Virus record (IMG/VR): IMGVR_UViG_3300018424_000091
Span: 1 to 34,146 of that record
Reading direction: 5' to 3' (one strand)
Length of the DNA: 34,146 nt
From: a virus
Of this stretch, positions 16,412 to 24,530 are shown in pieces. Positions within the stretch are counted from its first letter, which is position 1. Every line of letters begins with the position of its first letter. The notes under the pieces are model-generated. The model saw only the letters and a program-made list of their open reading frames with translations, was not told where the DNA came from and did not search any database. Position numbers and translations under genes: made by a program.

Positions 16412-16974
16412 GCTTCTTCCTCCATCTCAGGGCCTTCCTCTGGACCTGCAAACATATCTGGTGTAGGACCTGTGGGTGCCGCAACTCCCAACATTCCTGC
16501 TGAACGAGCCCGAGACTTCTTAGCTTGCTCGATTTCCCGCTCACGCATCGTGTTGTAAATCTCAGGATTCTGTAGGCGCACAGCGTCGAGAAGCTCCATA
16601 TCATCCATGCCCTCGTCAAACTTTGCGAGACCTTCTTTGGTGTCGGAGAAGACGCGTACAGGAATGTTGTTGTCGACGGCTACGCCCATAAGGTAAATAG
16701 CGATAGAAGGCTGGATGAGTGCGCCAACATCTGGGCTGAAGAATCCTTTTGCAAAACCGCCGATGAGAACAGACTGGGTGAGGTCTTCAATTGAAACTCC
16801 TGCGAGCATCATCTTGATGTATCCTTTCTCTGTACTCGGCTGTTTCATCTTTCCAATAACGAAGTCGACTGCTTGCATCGGCTCAGAGAATACAGGAGGT
16901 TTATCCCACGCCCACTTACCCTTTGGCTGAGTGAGCGAGTGCCCCGGAGGAGCCTTATCGAATTTATGAAACAC
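16408..16974 (-). CDS. Conserved marine-phage structural-region protein
   Basis: A 188-residue protein with an opening PPGHSLTQPKG (9-19) and WAWDKPP (21-27), a style I recall from virion-region proteins of marine phages, where the function is unknown. Residues 75-105 are fairly hydrophobic (SVLIGGFAKGFF, IAIYLMGVAV) and could touch a membrane or the protein core. The C-terminus is acidic and Pro/Gly-rich. The start is a GTG lying 11 bp inside the end of the preceding gene; the stop overlaps the next start. It is likely a small virion component of the ejection set. Confidence 0.6.
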   Translation of the reverse strand: MFHKFDKAPPGHSLTQPKGKWAWDKPPVFSEPMQAVDFVIGKMKQPSTEKGYIKMMLAGVSIEDLTQSVLIGGFAKGFFSPDVGALIQPSIAIYLMGVAVDNNIPVRVFSDTKEGLAKFDEGMDDMELLDAVRLQNPEIYNTMREREIEQAKKSRARSAGMLGVAAPTGPTPDMFAGPEEGPEMEEEA

Positions 16975-17593
16975 CTGTCTCTCTCCTTACCCCGATTGAT
17001 CCGAGAGCGCCACCAAAGCTGATATTCGGGTCCATCCCCGCAACCCGACTTACTTGATTCATTGCGCCCTTAATCGACGGGATGTCTGTATTTGCAACTT
17101 TACCCAGAGCGGCCGCAACATCCGCGTTAACTCCGAGGCTTGCCGCCGTTGATTTAAATGTACCGTACGCTGTATCCGCTTGACTTGATCCGCTGGCTAC
17201 TGTCCGCTTAGGGATTAAACTAGCCGGATCTCCGCCACCTCCTGTGACACCGAGCATGCCGCCGACTTTATTTGCCGCAACCCCCGCATCGTAAAAGCTC
17301 TTTGCTCCGTATTGGAGAACGCCTAAAGCGTCTGGGGAGTACCCCGCTACGAAGGCGTCGTCGACAAACCCTTGATATGTGTTACCTATATAATTGGCCG
17401 CGGCAGTACCTGCTGATGCAAGATACGGAGCGGCGTAATATCCACCGGCAATAACTGCGGCGGCTTTTACTGCGTCGTTTTCCCACGCATCTTCGACAAG
17501 GTCACTAGTTTCCTTGAAAGTTTTTTTAGCAACTTTTGTAACACCCTTACCGATGTTAGAGATGCCTTTTGAAATTGATTTAATAAGTCCCAT
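16964..17593 (-). CDS. Gly/Ala-rich virion protein with N-terminal amphipathic helix
   Basis: A 209-residue protein. The first 30 residues are a basic amphipathic helix with repeated KxI/V spacing (LIKSISKGISNIGKGVTKV). Residues 42-70 are hydrophobic and Ala/Gly-rich (AAAVIAGGYYAAPYLASAG), followed by a Gly/Ser/Ala-rich body. This layout suits a minor ejection protein that inserts in or crosses membrane. It lies in a run of predicted internal virion genes. No family is recognised with certainty. Confidence 0.55.
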   Translation of the reverse strand: MGLIKSISKGISNIGKGVTKVAKKTFKETSDLVEDAWENDAVKAAAVIAGGYYAAPYLASAGTAAANYIGNTYQGFVDDAFVAGYSPDALGVLQYGAKSFYDAGVAANKVGGMLGVTGGGGDPASLIPKRTVASGSSQADTAYGTFKSTAASLGVNADVAAALGKVANTDIPSIKGAMNQVSRVAGMDPNISFGGALGSIGVRRETGVS

Positions 17594-17602
17594 AGCTTTC
17601 TC

Positions 17603-18955
17603 TTAATCCCCGAATACCCAGTTAAGTGCGGCCTTACCCATCTGAACACCTAAGTTGTCCACGAGTTCTTGCTCGTACGCATCTTTGTTGAAGTTTTCTT
17701 GCATCGCCAACATACCGACTGCGTGTGCCCGCTGTGCTTCGTTTTCTGAAACCTGAAACGCCCATGATACTTCGTCCCGGTACTTTTGCCACAGAGCATT
17801 CTGAGCAGATGTGGTTAAACCGAGTAGGTTTGCCGCATTGACACGATTCTCTTCGTTTTGTGCGGCAGTGTTTGCGAGGTTTGTTTCCCGTCTCCACGCC
17901 GCGTTTGACTGATCGATCTGCGCTTGCATGTTGATGTTAAACTGTTCGCGTTGGTTGTTTGCCTGTACGGTAAACTGTTCCATCGCGTTCTTCTGGTCAA
18001 CGTTGAACTGCTCCATCGCCGCCATACGGTTTGCGTTTGCGTTGTCGACCTGAACGCCGAGTTCGGCGAAGAACTCCTCGACTTGAATCTGGTTCTTTGC
18101 GTTGAACTGTGCTGTGGCATTCTCAGCCGCGGCGTCCGTAAAGAGAGCTTGAATTTTTGCGTTGTACGTAAGGGTACGAGCTTGCTGTTCGTTGTCCAGA
18201 TTTGCGAGGTCCATCTGTAAGAAAGACTTTGCATTGTTGACTGCCGCCGTCATGCGTGCATCTAAGTTGGCACGATCCATCGCCGCGTACGTTGCGGCAT
18301 TCTGTAGGGCGGCTTGTTGCTCGTTGTTTAAATTCTGTATCTGTATATCAGCATAGCGTTGAGCGTCAGCATTTGCAATAGGTAACGCTGATTCTGCGAG
18401 AGCTTGTATTGTCGCCGCGGCCGCTACGGAGCTTGAACCGAGACCACGAGAGGCCATTACTGCATTTGCCGCACGTGCCGCAGGTGCCGCCCACGGAGGA
18501 AGTTGATCCCCTTCGTCGAGACTCTTGTATAGCTCAGATATCTGATACTGAGTTGTGGCTCGTACATCGAGATCTGCTGTTGCCGCAGTTGCAATAGATT
18601 CTTGTGAGACTTCCCCTTGTATCTCTTCGACTACTGCTTCTGGGCTAACTTCCCCCGTTGCGGCTGTCGCTGTATCGACGTCGTCCGCTGTCGTCGTCGT
18701 AGTTACCGTAGGTATTTCTGGTGTTTCCGGCTTGTCAATCTCAAGATTATCACTGCTTGCCAGAGATGTTGTTACGTTCACGTCCTCTAGTTTGTCAGGG
18801 GCTTTCAAGATTTCATCGTCTTTTACCTCGATGTCTGTAGCCTCATACTTTGTCCCCTCAGGCAAAGTGGCAGGACTGTCTCCTAAACCGGCCTGCTCTT
18901 TGACCTTGTCCTTAATACCTTCGTTGTTGCCGACATCTTGATTAAAAGTGGCCAT
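17603..18955 (-). CDS. Coiled-coil virion structural protein
   Basis: A 450-residue protein in two parts. Residues 1-130 are acidic and Thr/Val/Glu-rich with a TTTTTT run near 85, probably extended. Residues 150-450 are Ala/Gln/Asn-rich and helical, starting with VMASRGLGSSS and AATYAAMDRANLDARM, with LNNEQQA and LDNEQQA repeated. Proteins with these phrases occur in the structural regions of marine phages as I recall them. A Gln/Asn/Ala helical rod could be an internal core protein comparable in role to T7 gp14, or a neck or fibre-attachment part. It is the first gene after the membrane cluster. Confidence 0.6.
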   Translation of the reverse strand: MATFNQDVGNNEGIKDKVKEQAGLGDSPATLPEGTKYEATDIEVKDDEILKAPDKLEDVNVTTSLASSDNLEIDKPETPEIPTVTTTTTADDVDTATAATGEVSPEAVVEEIQGEVSQESIATAATADLDVRATTQYQISELYKSLDEGDQLPPWAAPAARAANAVMASRGLGSSSVAAAATIQALAESALPIANADAQRYADIQIQNLNNEQQAALQNAATYAAMDRANLDARMTAAVNNAKSFLQMDLANLDNEQQARTLTYNAKIQALFTDAAAENATAQFNAKNQIQVEEFFAELGVQVDNANANRMAAMEQFNVDQKNAMEQFTVQANNQREQFNINMQAQIDQSNAAWRRETNLANTAAQNEENRVNAANLLGLTTSAQNALWQKYRDEVSWAFQVSENEAQRAHAVGMLAMQENFNKDAYEQELVDNLGVQMGKAALNWVFGD

Positions 18956-18970
18956 TGTATTGCTCCGTAA

Positions 18971-19342
18971 TTACTTCCGCATCTTCATGAGTGCATCGGC
19001 ACCCTTGACGCCGAAACTAGCAAGCACCCCTGTGTATAGGAGGTACTGATAAAATTCTGGTAACTCTTGTAGGGCAACAAAGCCCTGATGTACTCTCTCG
19101 AGCATAGACGGGTCATCCATTGCAATAGCCCATCCAATAAGCCACAGCGGCAGGGTCAGGAGAATTATTAAATACTCATCCTTCCACGATGACTTTGTGG
19201 CGTCAGCCATCGTTGCTTCCCAGTTCGCGTCGTTGTTGATCGCGTTGATCTTGCGCTGTTGGATCGCTTTCTTTTCGTCTGCCTTGCCCTTAATAAAATC
19301 TTTTGCGAGGTCTACGGCGGGTCCGATGAGTAGGTTTAACAT
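18971..19342 (-). CDS. Holin-like membrane protein (three-TM, GTA type)
   Basis: A 123-residue membrane protein resembling the family described as holin of three transmembrane segments for gene-transfer-agent release. The opening helix is amphipathic (LIGPAVDLAKDFIKGK), then a polar stretch, then WKDEYLIILLTLPLWLIGWA (53-72) as one membrane segment and YQYLLYTGVLASFGVKG (98-114) as another. The conserved-looking W-x-D-E-Y entry into the membrane fits that family. It would form the inner-membrane pore that times lysis. It follows two bases after the EF-hand membrane protein. Confidence 0.65.
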   Translation of the reverse strand: MLNLLIGPAVDLAKDFIKGKADEKKAIQQRKINAINNDANWEATMADATKSSWKDEYLIILLTLPLWLIGWAIAMDDPSMLERVHQGFVALQELPEFYQYLLYTGVLASFGVKGADALMKMRK

Positions 19343-19344
19343 TC

Positions 19345-19665
19345 TTATTCACCTTTCTTCTTTGTCTGGTAAGCCGACACGCCGAAGAAGCTAGCCACTA
19401 AGGCAGATACAGCCACAAAGTAAGTAGGACTAATATCACCGAGAATGCTAGCGGCAGTAGTGAGGCCGAGAAGATCACAGAGAAAAATACCAGACGGATA
19501 TAGGAGCATTCCTGCCAACGCGAACCACACCATGACCCGAATTTGGTCACGTTGTTTGTCATCGTCCTCAAGGCGTCTGCGGCGATCTTCAAGCATGAGT
19601 TTACGTTCTTCGACATCAATAATCCCATCACCGTTTAAGTCGTACATTTTTTCTTGTTCTGTCAT
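19345..19665 (-). CDS. EF-hand membrane protein, possible lysis component
   Basis: A 106-residue protein. Residues 9-20 are a canonical EF-hand loop (Asp9, Asn11, Asp13, Ile15, Asp17, Glu20), followed by a very basic/acidic helix (21-42) and two membrane segments at about 44-64 and 78-97. EF-hand plus two-TM proteins are recurrent in marine phages as I recall them, close to lysis genes. A calcium-sensitive holin or antiholin is a tempting guess but unproven. It starts with an ATGA overlap with the preceding gene and is followed closely by the holin-like gene. Confidence 0.65.
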   Translation of the reverse strand: MTEQEKMYDLNGDGIIDVEERKLMLEDRRRRLEDDDKQRDQIRVMVWFALAGMLLYPSGIFLCDLLGLTTAASILGDISPTYFVAVSALVASFFGVSAYQTKKKGE

Positions 19666-19844
19666 GTTGCTCCACCGAGTTCATCTGTCTGAATGCAGAC
19701 TGCTTCGTAGTTAATCTTTGGCTTTGGACCTGTTGCTATTAAGAATTCTCGTGCTTCAAAGCAATCTTCCATCGTGGAGAATGGTCCCTGTGTATGTGTG
19801 TAATACCCCTCCGCCGTAAGAAGTATGGTGAAGAGTATCCACAC
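19662..19844 (-). CDS. Small membrane or exported protein
   Basis: A 60-residue protein starting at a GTG (19844), with a short hydrophobic N-terminus (VWILFTILL) that is either a membrane anchor or a signal. Two cysteines, Cys28 (MEDCFEARE) and Cys50 (YEAVCIQTD), could form a disulphide outside the cytoplasm. I chose the GTG because AGGAAAG lies just upstream and it begins two bases after the previous stop; a longer frame would start deep inside the neighbouring gene. Small proteins with GPF-x-TM-x-x-C and AVC segments are common in marine phages. Function is unknown. Confidence 0.6.
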   Translation of the reverse strand: MWILFTILLTAEGYYTHTQGPFSTMEDCFEAREFLIATGPKPKINYEAVCIQTDELGGAT

Positions 19845-19846
19845 GG

Positions 19847-20305
19847 TTACTTTCCTTTGTTGGTTATGATCCAATATAAAACGTAAGCGCAAATCCCAAT
19901 AGCAGAAAGGGCGGCAAGGGTAACAGCAATGCCAATGCTCCATTCTTTAATAAGTCTTTTCTTACGGGCTTTCGCTTGTTCAATTCTTTTACGCTCCTTT
20001 TCTTTCAATTCTTTGCGGGTTTGCATAAACCTCTGGTAATCTTCCCAGAGGCCGGCGCGACCGTTGTATATAAAAAGTTGTTTAATTTCAGCCTCTTGCT
20101 GGCGAATCTTCTCAAGCTCGAAGAAGTGTTCCATTGACCCTTCTTCTGCTTTCTTCTGAAGTTCTTCCTTTGCGTCGGCTAGTTTTGTGAGGTGACCTCC
20201 CATCTGCCCGACAGACTGGATGTTGCCGCACATCTCTTTGATGGCACCGATGGCTTCGTTGGCGGCCTTGATACCTTGTATGGCAAGACCAATTTCAAAG
20301 ATCAC
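19847..20305 (-). CDS. Coiled-coil protein with C-terminal membrane anchor
   Basis: A 152-residue protein. The N-terminus (1-45) is mildly hydrophobic and Gly/Ala-rich, residues 45-120 are very charged helix (EELQKKAEEG, KEKERKRIEQ), and 124-147 is a transmembrane segment followed by NKGK. It starts with GTG overlapping the previous stop (GTGA). Position in the membrane cluster suggests a lysis or superinfection role, perhaps a spanin-like envelope protein, but no spanin signature is present. Confidence 0.55.
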   Translation of the reverse strand: MIFEIGLAIQGIKAANEAIGAIKEMCGNIQSVGQMGGHLTKLADAKEELQKKAEEGSMEHFFELEKIRQQEAEIKQLFIYNGRAGLWEDYQRFMQTRKELKEKERKRIEQAKARKKRLIKEWSIGIAVTLAALSAIGICAYVLYWIITNKGK

Positions 20306-20559
20306 GTGCGCGTCTCTATCAAGCGGTCGATCTTCGCGTCGAGGGCATCGAGTCGATCCATCACACGTTGCATGTCTGCTTTTACTTCGTCTTTACGGGC
20401 GTATTTTTCTGCGATAGATAACTGACACTGTACGATTTCTTCACGTGTTTTGTTGAGTAGGACAGAAAGGCGATGCACCTCACTGTGCATCTGTATGCCA
20501 AACCAACTAACGAGCCCAATAATTAGGGAGAGAGCTAAGTTCCAATACATCATGTCCAC
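20302..20559 (-). CDS. Membrane-anchored coiled-coil protein (spanin-like layout)
   Basis: An 85-residue protein with one N-terminal membrane segment (about 5-22, LALSLIIGLVSWFGIQM) and a long charged helix behind it (27-83), the layout of inner-membrane spanins or of small phage accessory membrane proteins. The GTG start at 20559 has a GGAG nine bases upstream; an ATG two codons later is an alternative. It is the first gene of the membrane cluster after the fibre genes. The spanin idea would need an outer-membrane lipoprotein partner, which I do not see. Confidence 0.55.
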   Translation of the reverse strand: MDMMYWNLALSLIIGLVSWFGIQMHSEVHRLSVLLNKTREEIVQCQLSIAEKYARKDEVKADMQRVMDRLDALDAKIDRLIETRT

Positions 20560-20562
20560 AGA

Positions 20563-21951
20563 TTAAGTCTCCGTCCGGAATTTTACTTGCACAACCCCGT
20601 CTGTGCCCTGCTCTGATCCGTTATTATAGCTAGCTCCGGCGTCGCCGCCAGATCCGTAGTCCATACCATTACGTCCGCCGCGTCTTATTGGGGTATCACC
20701 AGACCACCCCGTAAGACTAGTGCCCGTTCCCTGTGCGCCAGAAGTTCTAGAAAAGTTCTCAAGTTGTGGAACACCCGAACTGTCTGTTTCTCCTCTAAAT
20801 GATCCCGCGTACCCGGTAGCTCGCTTTGGCGGGGCCGCTATAACAGACCCTAACTCAAACCCATCAAAAGCGTCGTTTGTCGAAGCGTCCGTAAAAATAT
20901 AGTCAGGATAAAAAGGCATACCGGAATCACTTATGCTACCTCCTGCTGTGCAGACAAAAGTGTTATACGCGCTGTGGTACCTAAACTGCCACCCCGCGTC
21001 TTGAGTCCATACGAGAACTCGTTTATGTAAATTGTCCGAGTTGCTGGTGCTATCCGCGTCTTCTTCTGCTACTTCAGTAGATGCGCCACCGGTTTTTTTA
21101 AGGTAACCGTACCGGTTATCTAAAGACATGTCTCTAGCGGGAAGTTGAAGCCACGTTCTGTCTGGCCGGTTTGATGGTATATAGTAGTAACCATTGTCTT
21201 CGGCTGTAGTTTCTTCATTTAAAGGCGAATTAAACGACGAAGACGGATCGTCTGCCCATGACAACGTTTGGTAGTCACCTGTAGCTCCGATAGGAAACCA
21301 CACGTCAAAAGTTCCCGGCTGATACATAATACGTTTATGTTTTCCGTCCCCCCGACGTCCTCCAGCACCTCCGGGGCACTGTAAAAAAGCTTGCTCACTT
21401 GAGAGTATGGTGTTGCTAGACGTTGCCCGATATATTTCTGAGTATGTACCGGAGCGTCCTTCTCCTAATGAATTTCTTCCAGATCCTCCTGTCCCGACTT
21501 TAATTCCAATTTTTGGGTTAAAGGAGCTCGTCGACCATGATGTATTGACAGTAAGTGTGCCGTAAAGTACAGGGGCCGCCGCTCCCCCCGTACCTATCCA
21601 CAAACTTGAAGCTCCCTGTGGGGCAGTTCCTCCAGAGCCTCCACCTCCGCACATAAAGAAATCAAGATGCGTAGCTCCATAGGGCACTGAAACAAAATGC
21701 CAGCCTGTGGGGTTAGTTTTTGATGAATCCGATCCTGTCGTAAATGTGTTGCTGTAGTAAACACCGGTCAAACTATTGTAGTTATTTGACCTATTGATAT
21801 TAATCCTTACCCCAGCACTGTGAACTAGTTTCCACTGGCCGTTATCATACGCCCATACTTCCTGCGCCTCTTTCCAGCTTCCGTTATCTTTAACGTAAAC
21901 CTCGGACGCTTCTTTATATGTGCCGCTGTTTTTTACATTAATCGGGGGCAT
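20563..21951 (-). CDS. Tail fibre/receptor-binding protein, paralog B
   Basis: A 462-residue protein. The N-terminus has three roughly 14-residue units of the form V-x-x-x-G-x-W/Y-K (GTYKEA, GSWKEA, GQWKLV; 8-42), probably the attachment module. A Gly-rich patch follows (FFMCGGGGSGG, about residue 100), then a variable middle, then a conserved C-terminal third containing RATGYAGSFRGE, GTSLTGWSGDTP and a final DGVVQVKFR strand. It is a clear paralog of the next gene upstream: both ends are alike and the middle differs. The role in host recognition is inferred from fibre-like composition and from location between a fibre gene and the lysis cluster. Confidence 0.65.
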   Translation of the reverse strand: MPPINVKNSGTYKEASEVYVKDNGSWKEAQEVWAYDNGQWKLVHSAGVRININRSNNYNSLTGVYYSNTFTTGSDSSKTNPTGWHFVSVPYGATHLDFFMCGGGGSGGTAPQGASSLWIGTGGAAAPVLYGTLTVNTSWSTSSFNPKIGIKVGTGGSGRNSLGEGRSGTYSEIYRATSSNTILSSEQAFLQCPGGAGGRRGDGKHKRIMYQPGTFDVWFPIGATGDYQTLSWADDPSSSFNSPLNEETTAEDNGYYYIPSNRPDRTWLQLPARDMSLDNRYGYLKKTGGASTEVAEEDADSTSNSDNLHKRVLVWTQDAGWQFRYHSAYNTFVCTAGGSISDSGMPFYPDYIFTDASTNDAFDGFELGSVIAAPPKRATGYAGSFRGETDSSGVPQLENFSRTSGAQGTGTSLTGWSGDTPIRRGGRNGMDYGSGGDAGASYNNGSEQGTDGVVQVKFRTET

Positions 21952-21952
21952 A

Positions 21953-23344
21953 CTATGAAGACCTAAACCTAATTTGTATTATACCATCTGTGCTGTTAGT
22001 GCCGGACCCTCCGGAATAGCTCGTGCCAGCGTCGGACCCGTGCCCGTAATCAGTGGTGTTAGACACCCCCTTTCTTACCGGGGTGTCTCCTGACCACCCT
22101 GTCAGGCTAGTCCCTGATCCTAACGCCCCTGTTGTTCTAGAAAACGTCTGGTTTTGTGGTGCGCCAGACGCATTAGCTTCTCCACGAAATGTTCCGGCGT
22201 ATCCCGTTGCTCGTTCAGATGGTTCCGCAAGTATCACCCCCACTTCAAATCCGTTAAAAAAGTTTGATCCCGTAGAACTGTCGGTAAAAACGTCATCAGG
22301 GTATAGGGGAACAGGAGGAACAGTAGTTGAAATGTAAACAGAATTACTGCCTTGTTTTTCTCTGTACTTCCACTCTGAATTTTCCATCCACATAAGAACT
22401 CTTCCATGCGCGTGAAAGTTGCTAGCGGCAATACCGTCACGGTCAGAGTCTAAATCACAAAGGTCGTCATATATTACGGAACCGCCACCGTTTGACGCTC
22501 TTAAAAAACCTCCTGAATCTGGAAGTAAAGTCATAGCCGTTCGAGGGAAACCTACTCGTGCGTGTGTTCCATTTGAGCCGAGATACGTTGATGAGTTTAC
22601 TGTAGTGCCTTCTGCTAATCCTGTGTTACTGTCGCCCGACGACCACTGATTGTTAGCGTAAGACACAGGACTCGGTCCTGAAAAGTTGTTTCCATTCGAG
22701 TCAGCATACTGCCCTACAATAGGAACCATAACCCTCATATCACCCGGCTGATAAAGTGCTCGGTTATGCTCTCCGTCCCCCGGTCTTCCGGGTGCTCCTC
22801 CGGGACAAACAATTAGTTCACCTATCTGGCCATAGGTGTCGGTGTCAGTTGCACCTATACGCGAAAGTCCACCTGCTAGCCCTTCGCCGTTACTCTGTCT
22901 ACCAGTCGCTCGTTTTCCTACTCGACACTTTAAGGTTGAAGGTCTCCGGTTTGGGTCAATAGTAGTTGTGCCGTACAGTATCGGAGCCGCACCCCCACCT
23001 GATCCAATCCAATTACTCGTCGCAGTTGAAGGAGGAGTTCCCCCAGAACCGCCTCCTCCGCACATAAAGAAATCCATATACAAAGCATTAGAGGGGACAG
23101 AAACGGTCTGAACATCGCTCGAACTTGAGTAAGGAGTAGTGAGCGTGTGGGTGTATGTTATACCGGTATGACTATTATACCCTGTGCTCGTGTTAATCTG
23201 AATGCCCGCGGAGTGAACGAGTTTCCACTGCCCATTTTCATACACATGGACGGTTTGAGCTTCTTTCCAAACTCCGCCGTCTTTGACGTAAACTTGAGAC
23301 GCCTGTTTAATTGCGCCATTATTTTTTACGTGAACCGGAGGCAT
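21953..23344 (-). CDS. Tail fibre/receptor-binding protein, paralog A
   Basis: A 463-residue paralog of the adjacent downstream gene, nearly identical in length. Shared blocks are the MPP start with VKNxG and G-x-W-K units, FFMCGGGGSGGT near residue 97, CPGG, the YQPG segment, YPDxxFTD, RATGYAGxFRGE, GTSLTGWSGDTP and a closing DGIIQIRF. Between these blocks residues differ widely and there are small length changes. This pattern fits two receptor-binding proteins diversified after tandem duplication. Both genes start with the same TAGTATGCC context that overlaps or abuts the preceding stop. Confidence 0.65.
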   Translation of the reverse strand: MPPVHVKNNGAIKQASQVYVKDGGVWKEAQTVHVYENGQWKLVHSAGIQINTSTGYNSHTGITYTHTLTTPYSSSSDVQTVSVPSNALYMDFFMCGGGGSGGTPPSTATSNWIGSGGGAAPILYGTTTIDPNRRPSTLKCRVGKRATGRQSNGEGLAGGLSRIGATDTDTYGQIGELIVCPGGAPGRPGDGEHNRALYQPGDMRVMVPIVGQYADSNGNNFSGPSPVSYANNQWSSGDSNTGLAEGTTVNSSTYLGSNGTHARVGFPRTAMTLLPDSGGFLRASNGGGSVIYDDLCDLDSDRDGIAASNFHAHGRVLMWMENSEWKYREKQGSNSVYISTTVPPVPLYPDDVFTDSSTGSNFFNGFEVGVILAEPSERATGYAGTFRGEANASGAPQNQTFSRTTGALGSGTSLTGWSGDTPVRKGVSNTTDYGHGSDAGTSYSGGSGTNSTDGIIQIRFRSS

Positions 23345-23345
23345 A

Positions 23346-24530
23346 CTACGATTCCACTACGTACCAAATATCACCGTCACTTCCACCAGACGGATCAGAT
23401 GTAGATACGGTACGTGTTCCGTACCCGTTTGAAGTAGATGTCAAAGTTGCTTGTTTTGAGTCGAGTTGTGTCTGGATGTTGGACGTAACACCGTCTACAT
23501 AATTTAACTCTGTGGCTGTTGCGGTGACTCCGTCTAAAATATTAAGTTCCGTAGCAGTCGCGGTGACTCCGTCTAAGATGTTCAATTCAGCAGTGGTAGC
23601 TGTTACCCCATCTAAGATGTTAAGTTCAGCAGTGGTAGCTGTTACCCCATCTAAGATGTTAAGTTCAGTAGCGGTAGCTGTTACCCCATCTAAAATGTTG
23701 AGTTCTGTTGCAGTCGAAGTTACACCGTCGAGAATGTTCAATTCATCAGTGGTAGCTGTTACCCCATCTAAGATGTTAAGTTCAGTAGTGCTAGCTGTTA
23801 CCCCATCTAAAATATTGAGTTCTGTTGCAGTCGACGTGACGCCATCTAAAATGTTTAACTCTGATGTTGTTGCAGTAATACCGTCAAGGACGTTTATTTC
23901 AGTTGCGCTTGCCGTTACATCCGTTAAATCTGTAGTTGCAATTGAAATGTCTGCGGACCCATCAAAAGATTGACCTGCAATGTTACGCGCAGTAGCAAGA
24001 GTCGTGGCAGTATCGGCGTTTCCTGTCACATTGCCTGTGAACGTAGCGTCGGTACCGTCCGTACCATTTTCGAGAATCTTTGACGTGCCGTCAGACGCGT
24101 AGATATCTCCGGTTGCGTCGCCGGTCAGATTACCAGTTACATTACCTGTTACATTGCCGGTTAGGTCCCCCGTCACATTACCAGTTACGTCTCCTGTAAC
24201 GTTACCTGTTACATCCCCGACAACAGACCCCGTAAAGTTTCCAGCAGTAACTACATTACCTTGAAAATAGCCTGCTTTATAACGTAAGGCAGATGTACCG
24301 AGATCCATTTGATCATGAATTGAAGGCGTCACGCCTATCGCCGACACCGTTATATTCTGCGCCGGACCTACTTTTGTAATAGGTGCACCTTCAGCAGAAG
24401 TGCCATCGTGAGTATGGCCCGATGTAGCATTAAAAGTAGTTACGATATCGTCGAATTCACCGTTAAGATCACTCGCACGAATAACATTACCAGTCGATAT
24501 GTTTGAATTATTTCGAGTGTAGCCAGTCAT
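23346..24530 (-). CDS. Repeat-rich tail fibre protein
   Basis: A 394-residue fibre. Residues 1-100 contain GYTRNNSN, GNVIRASDLNGEFD, GHTHDGTSAEGAPI and ALRYKAGYF, a head typical of podovirus fibres that bind the tail. Residues 105-142 are a V/L-TG-N/D four-residue repeat (GNVTGDVTG). Residues 211-353 are eleven 13-residue units of the form ELNILDGVTATTA. The end (GGSDGDIWYVV) is short. Such repeats make long, thin trimeric shafts. There is no large C-terminal receptor domain, so tip binding may be done by the neighbouring proteins. Its ATG overlaps the nozzle gene stop (TAATG). Confidence 0.85.
   Translation of the reverse strand: MTGYTRNNSNISTGNVIRASDLNGEFDDIVTTFNATSGHTHDGTSAEGAPITKVGPAQNITVSAIGVTPSIHDQMDLGTSALRYKAGYFQGNVVTAGNFTGSVVGDVTGNVTGDVTGNVTGDLTGNVTGNVTGNLTGDATGDIYASDGTSKILENGTDGTDATFTGNVTGNADTATTLATARNIAGQSFDGSADISIATTDLTDVTASATEINVLDGITATTSELNILDGVTSTATELNILDGVTASTTELNILDGVTATTDELNILDGVTSTATELNILDGVTATATELNILDGVTATTAELNILDGVTATTAELNILDGVTATATELNILDGVTATATELNYVDGVTSNIQTQLDSKQATLTSTSNGYGTRTVSTSDPSGGSDGDIWYVVES
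23472..23900 (-). repeat. 39 bp tandem repeat (11 units) in the tail fibre gene
   Basis: Eleven in-frame 39 bp units encode 13-residue copies with core ELNILDGV; the first (EINVLDGI) and last (ELNYVDGV) units are degenerate. Inner units are near identical in DNA, so copy number could change by slippage or recombination without breaking the frame. Confidence 0.9.
24099..24218 (-). repeat. Short in-frame TG-N/D repeat in the tail fibre gene
   Basis: About ten 12 bp units encode V/L-TG-N/D four-residue repeats in the fibre shaft. The DNA units alternate between acg/aca and ggt/ggc codons, so the repeat is clearer in protein than in DNA. Confidence 0.8.

Noticed and set aside
23472-23900. The regular 39 bp repeat as a CRISPR array
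   Set aside because: It is a continuous in-frame coding repeat with no unique spacers.
23512-23973. A + strand frame opposite the fibre repeats with VAVTPSKMLSS units
   Set aside because: It is the antisense image of the 39 bp repeat; the - strand fibre gene explains the sequence.
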